Shown: positions 1-7,456, counted from the first letter of the stretch. The stretch is DNA of 64,000 nt from M1-B18 sp048264125 (GCA_048264125.1 JBLXDM010000008.1:1-64000), one strand, 5' to 3'. Made by a program: numbers and translations. The notes: generated by a model from the letters alone, not told the origin.

Positions 1-59
1 ATGTTAATGAAATATTATTATGGAAATTGCAGATTACCATAATAATATTTCATTAACAT
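1..59. repeat. Short palindromic repeat (collapsed copy)
   Basis: Positions 1-23 are the exact reverse complement of 37-59, around a 13-base spacer. Both arms reappear as the outer part of the larger palindrome at 64-203, so this looks like the same element with its centre deleted. A 4-base spacer (60-63) separates the two. No ORF lies inside. Confidence 0.85.
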
Positions 60-63
60 AATA

Positions 64-203
64 ATGTTAATGAAATATTATTATGGAAATTGCAGATTAC
101 CATGGTGGCACATGTATACTTACTGCATAATAAAGATGATGCAGTAAGTATACATGTGCCACCATGGTAATCTGCAATTTCCATAATAATATTTCATTAA
201 CAT
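64..203. repeat. 140-bp perfect palindrome, MITE-like
   Basis: The arms 64-127 and 140-203 are perfect reverse complements over 64 bases, with a 12-base loop at 128-139. The inner sequence (GGAAATTGCAGATTACCATG) resembles the end of the repeat starting at 17508, so it belongs to the dispersed family described at 12743, 13248, 17508, 34786 and 40444. Another copy of the outer end (ATGTTAAT) starts at 208, as if the unit had begun to tandem-duplicate. It encodes no protein and lies about 170 bp upstream of the zinc-uptake operon. Confidence 0.85.
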
Positions 204-336
204 AATAATGTTAATATAAAATGCCAATAAAAGAAACAAAAACGCACTTTATAAGAAAATTAAAATTAATTAATAAAATAAATTTATATATAGCATTATC
301 GTTTAGATAAGGTGTATAATGGAAATAATAAATTAC

Positions 337-357
337 AAATGCAAATGACTTGCATTT
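337..357 (+). promoter_or_regulatory. Palindromic operator before znuA-like operon
   Basis: A 21-bp dyad centred on base 347 has AAATGCAA on the left and TTGCATTT on the right, with 9 of 10 positions symmetric. It lies just downstream of a TATAAT-like -10 (315-320), so a bound repressor would block transcription. The 10-1-10 geometry is typical of Fur-family metalloregulators, so a Zur- or MntR-like role is inferred; no such regulator is in the window. Confidence 0.6.
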
Positions 358-373
358 AAATGGAGGTGCATAT

Positions 374-1408
374 ATGTTTTTATCAAAAATTAAGCTAAGC
401 ATAATAATAGCTCTAACGAGTGCCCTATTACTTACAGGCTGCAGTGGCCAGCTGGCGGAAAGCGATGTAGTCGAAAATCCGCCGGAGCCTCAGGTGGAAA
501 AGATTAAAGTCTTTACCAGCTTCTATCCCCTTTACGATTTTGCCTACAAGGTTGGGGGAGAGCTGGTGGAGGTGACGTCAATTGTACCACCTGCAACAGA
601 GCCCCATAGCTTTGAGCCCACACCAAGAATTTTGGCAGAGCTGGAGAAGGCAGATATCTTCATATACAATGGTCTGGAATTTGAACCGTGGGTAGACGGT
701 GTGCTGGAGCTACTGGCAGGAAAAGATATCAGAATAATCAATGCCAGTGAAGGCTTGGATTTAATAAAGATGGACGATGACCATGACCATGAGGATGATG
801 ACCATGACCATGAGGATGATGACCATGAACACGAGGATGATCATGAGGACGAGGAGGATCACGATCATGCCCATGGTGAATATGATCCTCATATATGGCT
901 GGACCCAATGAATGCTGCCAAAATAGCAGAGAGAATTAAGAATGAGCTATCTGCTGCTTCAGTGGATCATAGCACTGTTTTTGAAGAGAACTATTCAAGC
1001 TTTAAAGCGCAGCTGGATGAGCTGGATGTAGAATTTACTAAAGAACTGGAGGGGATTCCTTCGGAGGATAGAAAAATCATAGTATCTCACTCAGCCTTTG
1101 GATATTTAGCAAGACGCTATGGTATAGAGGAAATATCAGTGGCGGGCACATCGCCACATGCAGAGCCTACTCCTGCCAAGCTGGCGGAGCTAAGCAAGCT
1201 GGCAACGGAATATAACATAAAGCATATATTCTTTGAGGTGCTGGCAAACCCTAAAACCGCAGAGGTGCTTTCTGAGGAGGCCAATCTGGAGCCTTTAGTG
1301 CTCTATAACATGGAGGGGCTTACAGATGAACAGCAAGGTGCGGGAGAGGATTATATGTCCCTTATGTATAAAAATATTGAGAGCTTGAAGAAGGCATTGG
1401 TGAAATAA
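374..1408 (+). CDS. znuA: Zinc/manganese ABC transporter substrate-binding lipoprotein
   Basis: This is the solute-binding lipoprotein (ZnuA/TroA cluster A-I family) that captures Zn(II) or Mn(II) outside the membrane. An N-terminal hydrophobic segment ends in a lipobox (LLTGC). The TroA fold motifs include the TEPHSFEPTP histidine region, PHIWLDP, and a C-terminal FFEVLANPKTAEVL stretch. Between the first two lies a Asp/His-rich run of about 40 residues with repeated DDDHDHE units, the metal-binding loop characteristic of Zn rather than Mn binders. The ATG at 374 is chosen over the in-frame upstream start at 350 because a TGGAGGTG ribosome site precedes it. Its stop overlaps the ATPase start by one base, so the three transporter genes form one operon. 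Confidence 0.92.
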   Translation: MFLSKIKLSIIIALTSALLLTGCSGQLAESDVVENPPEPQVEKIKVFTSFYPLYDFAYKVGGELVEVTSIVPPATEPHSFEPTPRILAELEKADIFIYNGLEFEPWVDGVLELLAGKDIRIINASEGLDLIKMDDDHDHEDDDHDHEDDDHEHEDDHEDEEDHDHAHGEYDPHIWLDPMNAAKIAERIKNELSAASVDHSTVFEENYSSFKAQLDELDVEFTKELEGIPSEDRKIIVSHSAFGYLARRYGIEEISVAGTSPHAEPTPAKLAELSKLATEYNIKHIFFEVLANPKTAEVLSEEANLEPLVLYNMEGLTDEQQGAGEDYMSLMYKNIESLKKALVK

Positions 1409-2154
1409 TGGAGAAGGTAATAGATATAAATAATGTCACCTTTAGCTATGATACAAAAACAGTTTTAAAGGAGGTCTCCCTAGAGGTGTTTAAGGGGGAT
1501 TTCATAGGAATTGTGGGACCAAACGGCTCTGCCAAGACCACATTAATTAAGCTGCTGCTGGGGATTTTAGAGCCCCAGCAGGGCTCAATACAATTGCTGG
1601 GACAGGATGTTAAGAGCTTTAGCCAATGGCATCGTTTGGGGTATATAGCTCAAAAGGCAAGAGATATTAACGGAGGCTTTCCGGCAACAGTAGAGGAAAT
1701 TGTCGCTGCCAATCTCTATATGCAAACAAAGCCCTTTAGGCTGTTGAATAAAGGGCAAAGAGAGAAAATTGATGAGGTATTGAACATTGTAGATATTGGG
1801 GACTATAAAAAAAGGCTAATTGGAAGTCTCTCAGGGGGGCAACAGCAAAGGGTTTTTATAGCGAGAGCCCTGGTAAATAATCCGGAGCTTATCATAATGG
1901 ATGAGCCTTTGGTGGGGGTGGACGTAGCCTCACAGGAAAGGTTTTATGGACTTATGGAGCTATTGAACAAGAGCCTTGGAATAACTCTGGCTATGGTATC
2001 CCATGACATAGGGGTTATTACCGATAAGACCAACAAGGTGGCATGCCTCGGTAATCAAAGCCTCTTTGTTCACGATTCAAAATGCTTTAATCAGACGGAT
2101 TATATAAAGCAGGTCTATGGAGAGGGTATTAGCCTCCTCCATCATCAGCATTAG
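1408..2154 (+). CDS. znuC: Zinc/manganese ABC transporter ATP-binding protein
   Basis: ATPase subunit of the metal importer. It has a Walker A (GPNGSAKTT, where Ala replaces the usual Gly before Lys), a Q-loop, the ABC signature LSGGQQQR, Walker B (LIIMDEP) and the switch histidine in SHD. The 248-residue length is normal for ZnuC/MntB-type ATPases. The start overlaps the stop of the binding-protein gene (TAATG), implying translational coupling, and the permease follows 14 bases after the stop. Metal specificity cannot be read from the ATPase itself; Zn is inferred from the His-rich binding protein. Confidence 0.92.
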   Translation: MEKVIDINNVTFSYDTKTVLKEVSLEVFKGDFIGIVGPNGSAKTTLIKLLLGILEPQQGSIQLLGQDVKSFSQWHRLGYIAQKARDINGGFPATVEEIVAANLYMQTKPFRLLNKGQREKIDEVLNIVDIGDYKKRLIGSLSGGQQQRVFIARALVNNPELIIMDEPLVGVDVASQERFYGLMELLNKSLGITLAMVSHDIGVITDKTNKVACLGNQSLFVHDSKCFNQTDYIKQVYGEGISLLHHQH

Positions 2155-2168
2155 TTAGGAGAATTGAC

Positions 2169-3002
2169 ATGCCAGAAATTTTTACCTATGGTTTTATGCA
2201 GAGGGCCTTTATTGCAGGGGCCATAATTGGTGTTATATGCCCTGCCATTGGGGTTTTTATAGTATTAAGACGTCTTTCCATGATTGGAGACACCCTATCA
2301 CATGTGGCATTGGCAGGGGTTGCAGCAGGGATGCTGGGCAACATTTACCCGATATACACGGCGCTGGTTTTTTCCATAGCCGCAGCCTTGGGAATAGAGA
2401 AGCTTCGGCAGGAATTCAAGGATTATGCGGAATTGTCAATAGCCATCATGCTGTCGGCAGGCATTGGACTGGCATCTATTTTCATAAGCATGGGGAGGTC
2501 AAATTCATCAATCTTCAGCTATTTATTTGGAAGTATAACCTTGGTGAATCTACAGGATATAAGAACTGTTGCGATTCTGGGGCTGGTAATAATGGTATCA
2601 TTAATTTTTTTATACAGGAGTCTCTTTTATATCACCTTTGATGAGGAGGCCGCCAGACTGGCGGGGGTGCCGATAAAAAGGGTTAGTCTATATTTCAACA
2701 TATTGGTGGCTATGACAATTGCTGTATCCATGCGGATTGTAGGAATACTTTTGGTGTCCTCCATGATGGTTGTGCCGGTTGCCGCCAGTATGCAAATTGC
2801 AAAGAGCTTTAAGCAGACCATGATATATGGTGTTTTATTTGGTCTTGTGGCTGTGCTGTTGGGCTTGTTTATATCCTTCTATTGGGATTTAGCCCCAGGT
2901 GGAACGATAGTGCTAAGTGGTATTTTAATTTTAATGACTACTATAGCTATGAAAAATATCAGTGCTAGAGCCTCTACAAATATTACAAAAACCACTGCAT
3001 AA
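2169..3002 (+). CDS. znuB: Zinc/manganese ABC transporter permease
   Basis: ABC-3 family integral membrane permease with about eight hydrophobic segments, 277 residues, normal for ZnuB/TroC. The conserved early region GDTLSHVALAGVAAG is the family hallmark. A TAGGAG ribosome site precedes the ATG. It is the last gene of the znuACB-like operon and is followed by a hairpin at 3008-3060. Confidence 0.92.
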   Translation: MPEIFTYGFMQRAFIAGAIIGVICPAIGVFIVLRRLSMIGDTLSHVALAGVAAGMLGNIYPIYTALVFSIAAALGIEKLRQEFKDYAELSIAIMLSAGIGLASIFISMGRSNSSIFSYLFGSITLVNLQDIRTVAILGLVIMVSLIFLYRSLFYITFDEEAARLAGVPIKRVSLYFNILVAMTIAVSMRIVGILLVSSMMVVPVAASMQIAKSFKQTMIYGVLFGLVAVLLGLFISFYWDLAPGGTIVLSGILILMTTIAMKNISARASTNITKTTA

Positions 3003-3007
3003 GTTTT

Positions 3008-3060
3008 AAAGGCCTATAATTTTCCGTGATTTTATAATCTAAGGAATATTATAGGCCTTT
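3008..3060 (+). terminator. Stem-loop after znuB
   Basis: The 13-base arms AAAGGCCTATAAT (3008-3020) and ATTATAGGCCTTT (3048-3060) are perfectly complementary around a 27-base AT-rich loop. The U tract is short, so it may be a weak terminator. Confidence 0.55.
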
Positions 3061-3106
3061 AATCTATATCAATATTGTAAATAGCACTTTATGGGGAGGG
3101 TTTGTT

Positions 3107-3556
3107 TTGTTGAATAACAGCCTGATTGAAGCCTTAAAGGAATCCATAGAAGAATATTTACTATATCTAGAGCAAAGCTCTCGTATGCTGGAGATCCTTA
3201 GAGACTTAGATTTGATAACAGAAGAGGTAGAGGAGAGCAATAAGGAATTAATTATTCATTTAAAGAAACGTTCTGCAAAGGAGGAGCAAAAACTCGGCAA
3301 TGAGATACTGGACCAGCAGCTAATCTGCCAGGAGTATAAGATAATGAGTATTTTACTGGAAATAAAGGATTACGAGGAACGGTTGCTGGAGCTTTTAGAA
3401 AATAAAATGATGCTGCCGCAAAGCCTTACAAAGAGAAAGCTGGTTCAATATTTTATATGCGATATTGGAATAAGACTTTTGCTGAATTCAAAGCTTAGAT
3501 ACAAAATCCATTGTAGTATCTATGAAATGCTAAAGGATACTAAGGAGGAAAACTAA
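3107..3556 (+). CDS. Hypothetical helical cytoplasmic protein
   Basis: A 149-residue protein, charged and almost entirely alpha-helical by composition, with Leu/Glu-rich heptad-like stretches that suggest coiled coil (about residues 1-100). No signal peptide or membrane segment is seen. Translation probably begins at the TTG at 3107 behind a GGGGAGGG ribosome site. I do not recognise the family; length and helical content are loosely like flagellar chaperones (FlgN/FliT), but no motif supports that. It stands alone between the znu operon and a convergent DUF1858 gene. Confidence 0.6.
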   Translation: MLNNSLIEALKESIEEYLLYLEQSSRMLEILRDLDLITEEVEESNKELIIHLKKRSAKEEQKLGNEILDQQLICQEYKIMSILLEIKDYEERLLELLENKMMLPQSLTKRKLVQYFICDIGIRLLLNSKLRYKIHCSIYEMLKDTKEEN

Positions 3557-3563
3557 AAGGCTA

Positions 3564-3595
3564 GTGCCTTGACCACAATAGGGCGGTCAAGGCAC
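3564..3595. terminator. Hairpin between convergent genes
   Basis: Perfect 11-base arms GTGCCTTGACC (3564-3574) and GGTCAAGGCAC (3585-3595) lie between the ends of two convergent genes. There is no clear U tract on either strand, so transcription end or mRNA 3' protection is inferred. Confidence 0.5.
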
Positions 3596-3623
3596 CAGGG
3601 GTTATAGCTCTGTATTCTAATTG

Positions 3624-3809
3624 TTAACCGTTTAGCTTTGCCAGAATTGCCTCAACATCTATACCATGAACCGCTGCGGCATCTCCCAGGGACTCCATTT
3701 GTGAAGATGGACAGCCTAGGCACCCCATACCGAAGGACATTAATATATTTGCAGCATCCGGTCTTTTACGTAATATGTCTCCGATTAAAGTTTCTCTAGT
3801 AATTACCAT
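3624..3809 (-). CDS. DUF1858 (disulfide-redox) small protein
   Basis: A 61-residue protein matching the DUF1858 family, often annotated as 'hybrid cluster protein-associated redox disulfide domain'. The pattern ITRETLIGDILRKRPDAA followed by MGCLGCPSS gives the family's CxxC pair. Family members are thought to be small cytosolic redox or persulfide-handling proteins, without a proven reaction. An AGGAGG site precedes the ATG. The upstream region carries two dyads (3845-3878 and a Crp/Fnr-type site at 3899-3914), and a Crp/Fnr regulator is encoded at 4904, so redox control is plausible. Confidence 0.85.
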   Translation of the reverse strand: MVITRETLIGDILRKRPDAANILMSFGMGCLGCPSSQMESLGDAAAVHGIDVEAILAKLNG

Positions 3810-3844
3810 TTTAAAAACCTCCTATAATATGTGTTTTTTCTCTA

Positions 3845-3878
3845 TATTTATTATAGCTCTGCAAAGCTATAATAAATA
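3845..3878 (-). promoter_or_regulatory. Perfect 14-bp inverted repeat upstream of DUF1858 gene
   Basis: TATTTATTATAGCT (3845-3858) is repeated inverted at 3865-3878 around a 6-base spacer. It lies 36-69 bases before the DUF1858 start. It may be an operator or a 5'-UTR hairpin; the sequence alone does not decide. Confidence 0.55.
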
Positions 3879-3898
3879 TGCTTTAAATCACAGTAAAA

Positions 3899-3914
3899 TG
3901 TGATTAATATCACA
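3899..3914 (-). promoter_or_regulatory. Crp/Fnr-type binding site
   Basis: TGTGATTAATATCACA is a perfect match to the Crp/Fnr half-site layout TGTGA-N6-TCACA. It sits about 90 bases upstream of the DUF1858 start, a position suited to activation. The Crp/Fnr-family protein encoded at 4904 is the obvious candidate to bind it (inference). Confidence 0.65.
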
Positions 3915-3951
3915 TCGACAAAACCCATGAAAAAGCCATATAAAAAAAGGC

Positions 3952-3978
3952 AAAAAAAAAAGAAACCTCGAGGGTTTC
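3952..3978 (-). terminator. Rho-independent terminator of DUF1622 gene
   Basis: Read on the minus strand, GAAACCC-TCGA-GGTTTC is followed by a run of nine or more T. This is a strong intrinsic terminator about 45 bases after the stop at 4025. Confidence 0.85.
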
Positions 3979-4024
3979 CTTCTGATAGATTAAAAACTCT
4001 AAATTACACAGTTGTTACACAGTT

Positions 4025-4435
4025 TTAGTGGTTAGCAGTTTTCTTTACAAATTGAAAGCCTTTTTTGCCTTCAGCATCTTTTGCCATTTTGATATCATGG
4101 AATTCATTGCAATGCTTAGTGTCAGCAGTAATTTCCCAGTGGATAACAAAGGTTAAAATTACTCTTAAGGCTACAACTGCAGCCAATACATAGATCTCAT
4201 CAAGGGTTCTTACAGTAACGGTTTTTAAAATTTCTCCGCCAAGCTTAAATTCAAGTCCTAAAGCTAAAGCCTTTGCTAATTCGATCTTGATAGTATCATC
4301 TGTGAAATTGAAAGTTTTTAATGCGTATTGTGCAAAAGCCTTTAATGCAGTGAAAGCTATAACGAATACCCCCATTGCTTCTAGTAAATGAATAACATAA
4401 GGTATAATTTCTTCCATAAGATGTTCCAGAATCAT
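4025..4435 (-). CDS. DUF1622 family membrane protein
   Basis: A 136-residue protein with hydrophobic helices near residues 10-37 and 80-98, and a middle block rich in AKALALGLEFKLGGEILKTV that is the signature of DUF1622. Its function is unknown. The C-terminal tail (about residues 100-136) is polar and contains His and Cys residues (TKHCNEFHD). The AGGAGG site is unusually far (12 bases) from the ATG. It is divergent from the Crp/Fnr regulator gene, sharing a 468-bp AT-rich intergenic region, and has its own terminator. Confidence 0.75.
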   Translation of the reverse strand: MILEHLMEEIIPYVIHLLEAMGVFVIAFTALKAFAQYALKTFNFTDDTIKIELAKALALGLEFKLGGEILKTVTVRTLDEIYVLAAVVALRVILTFVIHWEITADTKHCNEFHDIKMAKDAEGKKGFQFVKKTANH

Positions 4436-4903
4436 TTTTTATTAGCGCCTCCTATTTAATTTGTAGTATTTTATTTATAATTGCAAACTCTACATACACA
4501 TTATGTGCCTATTTAAAGTAAAAGTCAATAAAAAAATATCAATATTAATACATAAATATTCAGAATATTCAACCGTAAGAATAACCATAGGACAAATTAT
4601 TCACAAAAAAATATAAAGTAAATTCAAAGCATTGCCCTATATCAATTGGATTAAGTATTTATTTAAATGAAAACGTTATATTCTCAAGAAGGAATAAATA
4701 TTCCTATCAAACGGTTATTTTTATAACAAACACTGAATAAATGATATTTGGTTTATTCATATTTTTGATTATACTTTTTTTTATTATTTATGCTATATAA
4801 AAAGAAAATTCCACTTATCTCTTTAATCAAAGGCTTTTTTACAATATAATTGAAGTAGTGGTTTATTAAATTATTAAGAGGCTTTACGACAAAGGAGAAA
4901 ACT
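4436..4903. other. AT-rich divergent intergenic region
   Basis: This 468-bp gap lies between the divergent DUF1622 and Crp/Fnr genes. It is very AT-rich and holds one modest dyad (TGAATAAA ... TTTATTCA, about 4733-4760). I see no coding frame with a ribosome site and no clear promoter consensus, although both flanking promoters must lie here. Confidence 0.5.
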
Positions 4904-5590
4904 ATGATCGCAAAAACCGTAGATATACTTAAAAAGGTACCTGCTTTTTCTAATTTAGATGAGGCGGATATTGAAAAAATAAACGATATTACCTTGCAAA
5001 GGAGCTTCCGAAAGGGCAGCATTATATTTATGGAGGGGGATTCAGGAGAAGCCTTTTATTTTATCAAGTCAGGCAAAGTAAAGATATATAAAACCTCTCC
5101 CGATGGCAGGGAGCTGATCTTCGCCATCCTAAGCGTAGGAGATGTGTTTGCTGAGGTTACCCTATTTAACGATATCACTTATCCTGCTTCAGCTGAGGTG
5201 TTGGAGGATGCCGCATTGGGCATGATAAAAAATCAGGAGCTGGAGGCTTTGATTAGAAAAAATGCAGGCTTAGCCCTTTCAATAATTAAGGTTTTAAGCC
5301 GAAAGCTGTTTAATTCTCAGCAGAAGGTTAAGGAGCTGGCGTTGGGGGACACCTATATGAGAACTGCTCAAACAATAATCAAGCTGGCAGAGCAGCATGG
5401 TAAAAAGACTGAGGAGGGGCTGGAGGTAAAGCTGGATATATCTCGACAGGAGCTGGCTAATATGATAGGAACCGCCAGAGAGACCGTCAGTAGAGCATTA
5501 AGTCAATTCAAAAAAGAGGGCTCCGTTGATATAAGTGGAAAAAATATAATTGTCAAGGATATGAGGAAGCTGAAGAGCTGGATTCAATAG
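4904..5590 (+). CDS. Crp/Fnr family transcriptional regulator
   Basis: 228 residues with an N-terminal cyclic-nucleotide-binding-like beta-roll (about residues 15-120: FRKGSIIFMEGDSGEAFYFI, SVGDVFAEV), a long dimer helix, and a C-terminal Crp-type winged helix (about 150-215: SRQELANMIGTARETVSRAL). There is no cysteine cluster like that of Fnr, so a 4Fe-4S switch of the Fnr type is unlikely; the effector is unknown. An AAAGGAG site precedes the ATG and a strong terminator follows. A matching TGTGA-N6-TCACA site lies at 3899. Confidence 0.9.
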   Translation: MIAKTVDILKKVPAFSNLDEADIEKINDITLQRSFRKGSIIFMEGDSGEAFYFIKSGKVKIYKTSPDGRELIFAILSVGDVFAEVTLFNDITYPASAEVLEDAALGMIKNQELEALIRKNAGLALSIIKVLSRKLFNSQQKVKELALGDTYMRTAQTIIKLAEQHGKKTEEGLEVKLDISRQELANMIGTARETVSRALSQFKKEGSVDISGKNIIVKDMRKLKSWIQ

Positions 5591-5599
5591 TGCTTCAAC

Positions 5600-5629
5600 A
5601 AAAAAGAAGGAAGAAACCTTCTTTTTTTT
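5600..5629 (+). terminator. Terminator of Crp/Fnr gene
   Basis: AAAAAGAAGG and CCTTCTTTTT arms are followed by a T run, directly after the stop at 5590. Confidence 0.85.
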
Positions 5630-5630
5630 G

Positions 5631-5659
5631 TTGACATTTTTCATGCAGCTGTATATATT
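5631..5659 (+). promoter_or_regulatory. Sigma-A promoter of 4Fe-4S protein gene
   Basis: TTGACA (5631-5636), a 17-base spacer and TATATT (5654-5659). The predicted transcription start near 5666 falls on the first base of the GC-rich operator at 5667. Confidence 0.8.
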
Positions 5660-5666
5660 AGTAATA

Positions 5667-5691
5667 TACCCCACCCCATAGGGGGTAGGGT
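5667..5691 (+). promoter_or_regulatory. CsoR/CstR-like operator
   Basis: A GC-rich dyad in otherwise AT-rich DNA: blocks of C (TACCCCACCCC) face blocks of G (GGGGGTAGGG) across a TA centre, with about 20 of 24 positions symmetric. C-tract/G-tract dyads are the operator type of the CsoR/RcnR/FrmR/CstR repressors, and such a gene lies at 6283. Its position over the start site implies repression. Confidence 0.75.
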
Positions 5692-5715
5692 AAAGTGAAT
5701 TTGGGAGGCTATTAT

Positions 5716-6195
5716 ATGAAAAAGTCAATTATGTCCTGGTCATGGATATTTATGGTGTTGTTTTTTACCCTTTCAATTGTGGATATGCGTTTTGGCATAC
5801 TGGGGCTGCTGTGTATGCTAACTCCTATATATCTAGCCATGAGAGGCGGTGGGAGAGTACATTGTGCAAGGTATTGTCCAAGGGGCTCTATGTTTGGTAT
5901 CTTTCTTGATAAAATAAGCTTTAAAAACAATTTGCCTAAGCAATTAAATAATAAGCTGGTAAAGAATTTGATGCTGGCTTGGATGGTAGGCATGTTCTCT
6001 ATTTCTCTGATCTTGGCGGGTGGAGATCTGACCAAATCTGCGTATGCAATAGTAAGAATGATGGCGATTTCAACACTGGTTGGTATAATGATGGGAATTA
6101 TATTCAAGCCCAGAAGCTGGTGTGCGATCTGTCCTATGGGTTATTCAACAGGCATGATAGAGGCTCACCAAAAGAGAAAAAAAACAGCTGTATAA
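5716..6195 (+). CDS. Membrane 4Fe-4S binding protein
   Basis: A 159-residue membrane protein with about four hydrophobic segments and two short cysteine motifs, HCARYCPRG (early loop) and WCAICPMGYSTG (C-terminal), of the type seen in NapH/YccM-like 4Fe-4S proteins, but it lacks the usual extra ferredoxin domain. A membrane electron-transfer role is inferred. The ATG at 5716 is preferred to the GTG at 5695 because GGGAGG lies between them. It is controlled by a consensus promoter with a CsoR-like operator and is followed by the CsoR-family gene, so it is probably part of a metal or sulfide/persulfide response. Confidence 0.8.
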   Translation: MKKSIMSWSWIFMVLFFTLSIVDMRFGILGLLCMLTPIYLAMRGGGRVHCARYCPRGSMFGIFLDKISFKNNLPKQLNNKLVKNLMLAWMVGMFSISLILAGGDLTKSAYAIVRMMAISTLVGIMMGIIFKPRSWCAICPMGYSTGMIEAHQKRKKTAV

Positions 6196-6222
6196 ATCAG
6201 TTCATGCTTTATTATTAAAGCC

Positions 6223-6257
6223 ATTTATGAGAAAATATAATAAAAATCCTCATAAAT
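6223..6257 (+). promoter_or_regulatory. Inverted repeat before csoR-family gene
   Basis: ATTTATGAG (6223-6231) and CTCATAAAT (6249-6257) are perfect inverted repeats 26 bases before the start codon. It could be a hairpin or operator; it does not resemble the C/G-tract operator at 5667. Confidence 0.4.
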
Positions 6258-6282
6258 ACTGAGATGCAAAGGAAGTGAAGGA

Positions 6283-6543
6283 ATGGAAAGCGTTGAGGCA
6301 AGAAGAGATGTGATAAACCGTTTAAAAACCATTAAAGGCCACATACAGGGAATTGAAAATATGGTGGAGGAGGGTAAGTCCTGTCAGGAGGTATTACTAC
6401 AGATAGCTGCTATAAAATCCTCCATCGAAAAGGTGGGAATGAAGCTTATAGAGGACCATGCCAGAGACTGTCTGATAAAGGAGGACATTACCTCCGATGA
6501 GGTTGACGAGGTAGTACGGAATATTATTAAGTTCCTAAAATAA
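6283..6543 (+). CDS. CsoR-family (DUF156) metal- or persulfide-sensing repressor
   Basis: 86 residues covering the whole all-helical CsoR/RcnR fold: VINRLKTIKGHIQGIENMVEEGKSC near the N terminus and a second-helix HARDC motif. The Cys, His and Cys ligands (C at GKSC, then HxxxC) match the copper-sensing CsoR layout; the persulfide sensor CstR usually lacks this His, so copper is a little more likely than persulfide, but the neighbouring iron-sulfur membrane protein would suit either. Likely target: the dyad at 5667. Confidence 0.88.
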   Translation: MESVEARRDVINRLKTIKGHIQGIENMVEEGKSCQEVLLQIAAIKSSIEKVGMKLIEDHARDCLIKEDITSDEVDEVVRNIIKFLK

Positions 6544-6634
6544 TGGCAGAGGGCCTTTACAAAAATCTCCTCCTTTCCCGTATAGTTTTTTTGCTTAAGT
6601 ATAAAATAACTGTAGAATGAAGGGAGGAGCTTTT

Positions 6635-6859
6635 ATGAATAAAGATCAAAGGAAGAATGATATCCTTGCATTTCTTTCGGATTTAGAAAACAAAAGAAAT
6701 TTTTTTGATAATGTCACTGAAATAAACAAATACAATATTGATGCCATTATTGAGCTTATTCAGTACACAAATGTCAAGGAGCATGGGGAGCCCATCTTCA
6801 CTAGACGAGAAATTAGGAACGGAATAAAAAAGTATTTTCAGGATGGCCTAAGCGGTTAG
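6635..6859 (+). CDS. Small hypothetical protein
   Basis: A 74-residue charged, helical protein without signal peptide, membrane segment or cysteine motif. The ATG at 6635 follows a GGGAGGAG site, so the in-frame ATG at 6617 is not used. I do not recognise the family. It lies between the CsoR-type gene and a HAD phosphatase on the same strand with a 42-base gap to the latter, so it may be cotranscribed with it. Confidence 0.65.
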   Translation: MNKDQRKNDILAFLSDLENKRNFFDNVTEINKYNIDAIIELIQYTNVKEHGEPIFTRREIRNGIKKYFQDGLSG

Positions 6860-6901
6860 CAATAGATTACTAAATATAATAGATAAGCTGAGGTAGAGGA
6901 A

Positions 6902-7456
6902 ATGAAGCACAAGGGGATATTTTTTGATAGAGACGGTGTTATAAACGACAATAAAAGGCCCGTAAATAAGCCGAGGGACTTAATCCTCTATGATGGGGTA
7001 AAGGAGGCCTTAAAAAGGGCTTCAGAGGCAGGCTATGATGTTTTTATAGTCACTAATCAAGGCGGCATAGAATTAGGACATATTTCCCATGAGGACTTAA
7101 AAAATATACATGAGAGTTTAAATCAAAAGCTAGAGGGGTATTGTAATATAAGAGAGATTGCCTATTGTCCCGATTTCAAAAAGCAAAGCCAACGCCGGAA
7201 GCCTGAGCCCGGCATGCTGCTGGAGCTGGCGGAAAAGCATGGCATCGACCTAAAGCACAGCTGGATGGTGGGGGATATGGAAACCGACATTACAGCAGGC
7301 ATTAGAGCCGGCTGTCGTACTGCAAAGGTTGGTAAATCAGATGATAGGGCAGATATCAATGAGATGCATATAAAAAGAAGCACCTCCAGAAAAGTGGACC
7401 TAGAGGCAATAGTGGAGGAAATTATTAAAAATGATTCTCAAGGCTTTCTGAACTGA
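6902..7456 (+). CDS. HAD-IIIA phosphatase, GmhB-like
   Basis: 184 residues of the histidinol-phosphatase/GmhB branch of the HAD superfamily. Motif I is FDRDGVIN (nucleophile and acid Asp), motif II VTNQGG, motif III the RKPEPGML lysine region, motif IV GDMETDI. GmhB enzymes remove the 7-phosphate of heptose 1,7-bisphosphate, but in a Gram-positive without heptose genes nearby the substrate is unknown. The usual zinc-site cysteines are mostly missing (only one, in AYCPD, is near the expected place). Confidence 0.8.
   Translation: MKHKGIFFDRDGVINDNKRPVNKPRDLILYDGVKEALKRASEAGYDVFIVTNQGGIELGHISHEDLKNIHESLNQKLEGYCNIREIAYCPDFKKQSQRRKPEPGMLLELAEKHGIDLKHSWMVGDMETDITAGIRAGCRTAKVGKSDDRADINEMHIKRSTSRKVDLEAIVEEIIKNDSQGFLN

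Noticed and set aside
544..741. Antisense ORF within znuA
   Set aside because: It lies wholly within a clear ZnuA gene on the other strand and has no ribosome site or recognisable domain.
775..890. Expansion or contamination in the DHDHE-rich znuA stretch
   Set aside because: Such Asp/His repeats are normal for the metal-binding loop of ZnuA proteins and stay in frame.
2237..2641. 134-codon ORF overlapping znuB in another frame
   Set aside because: The znuB frame has strong family matches; this one is a compositional shadow.
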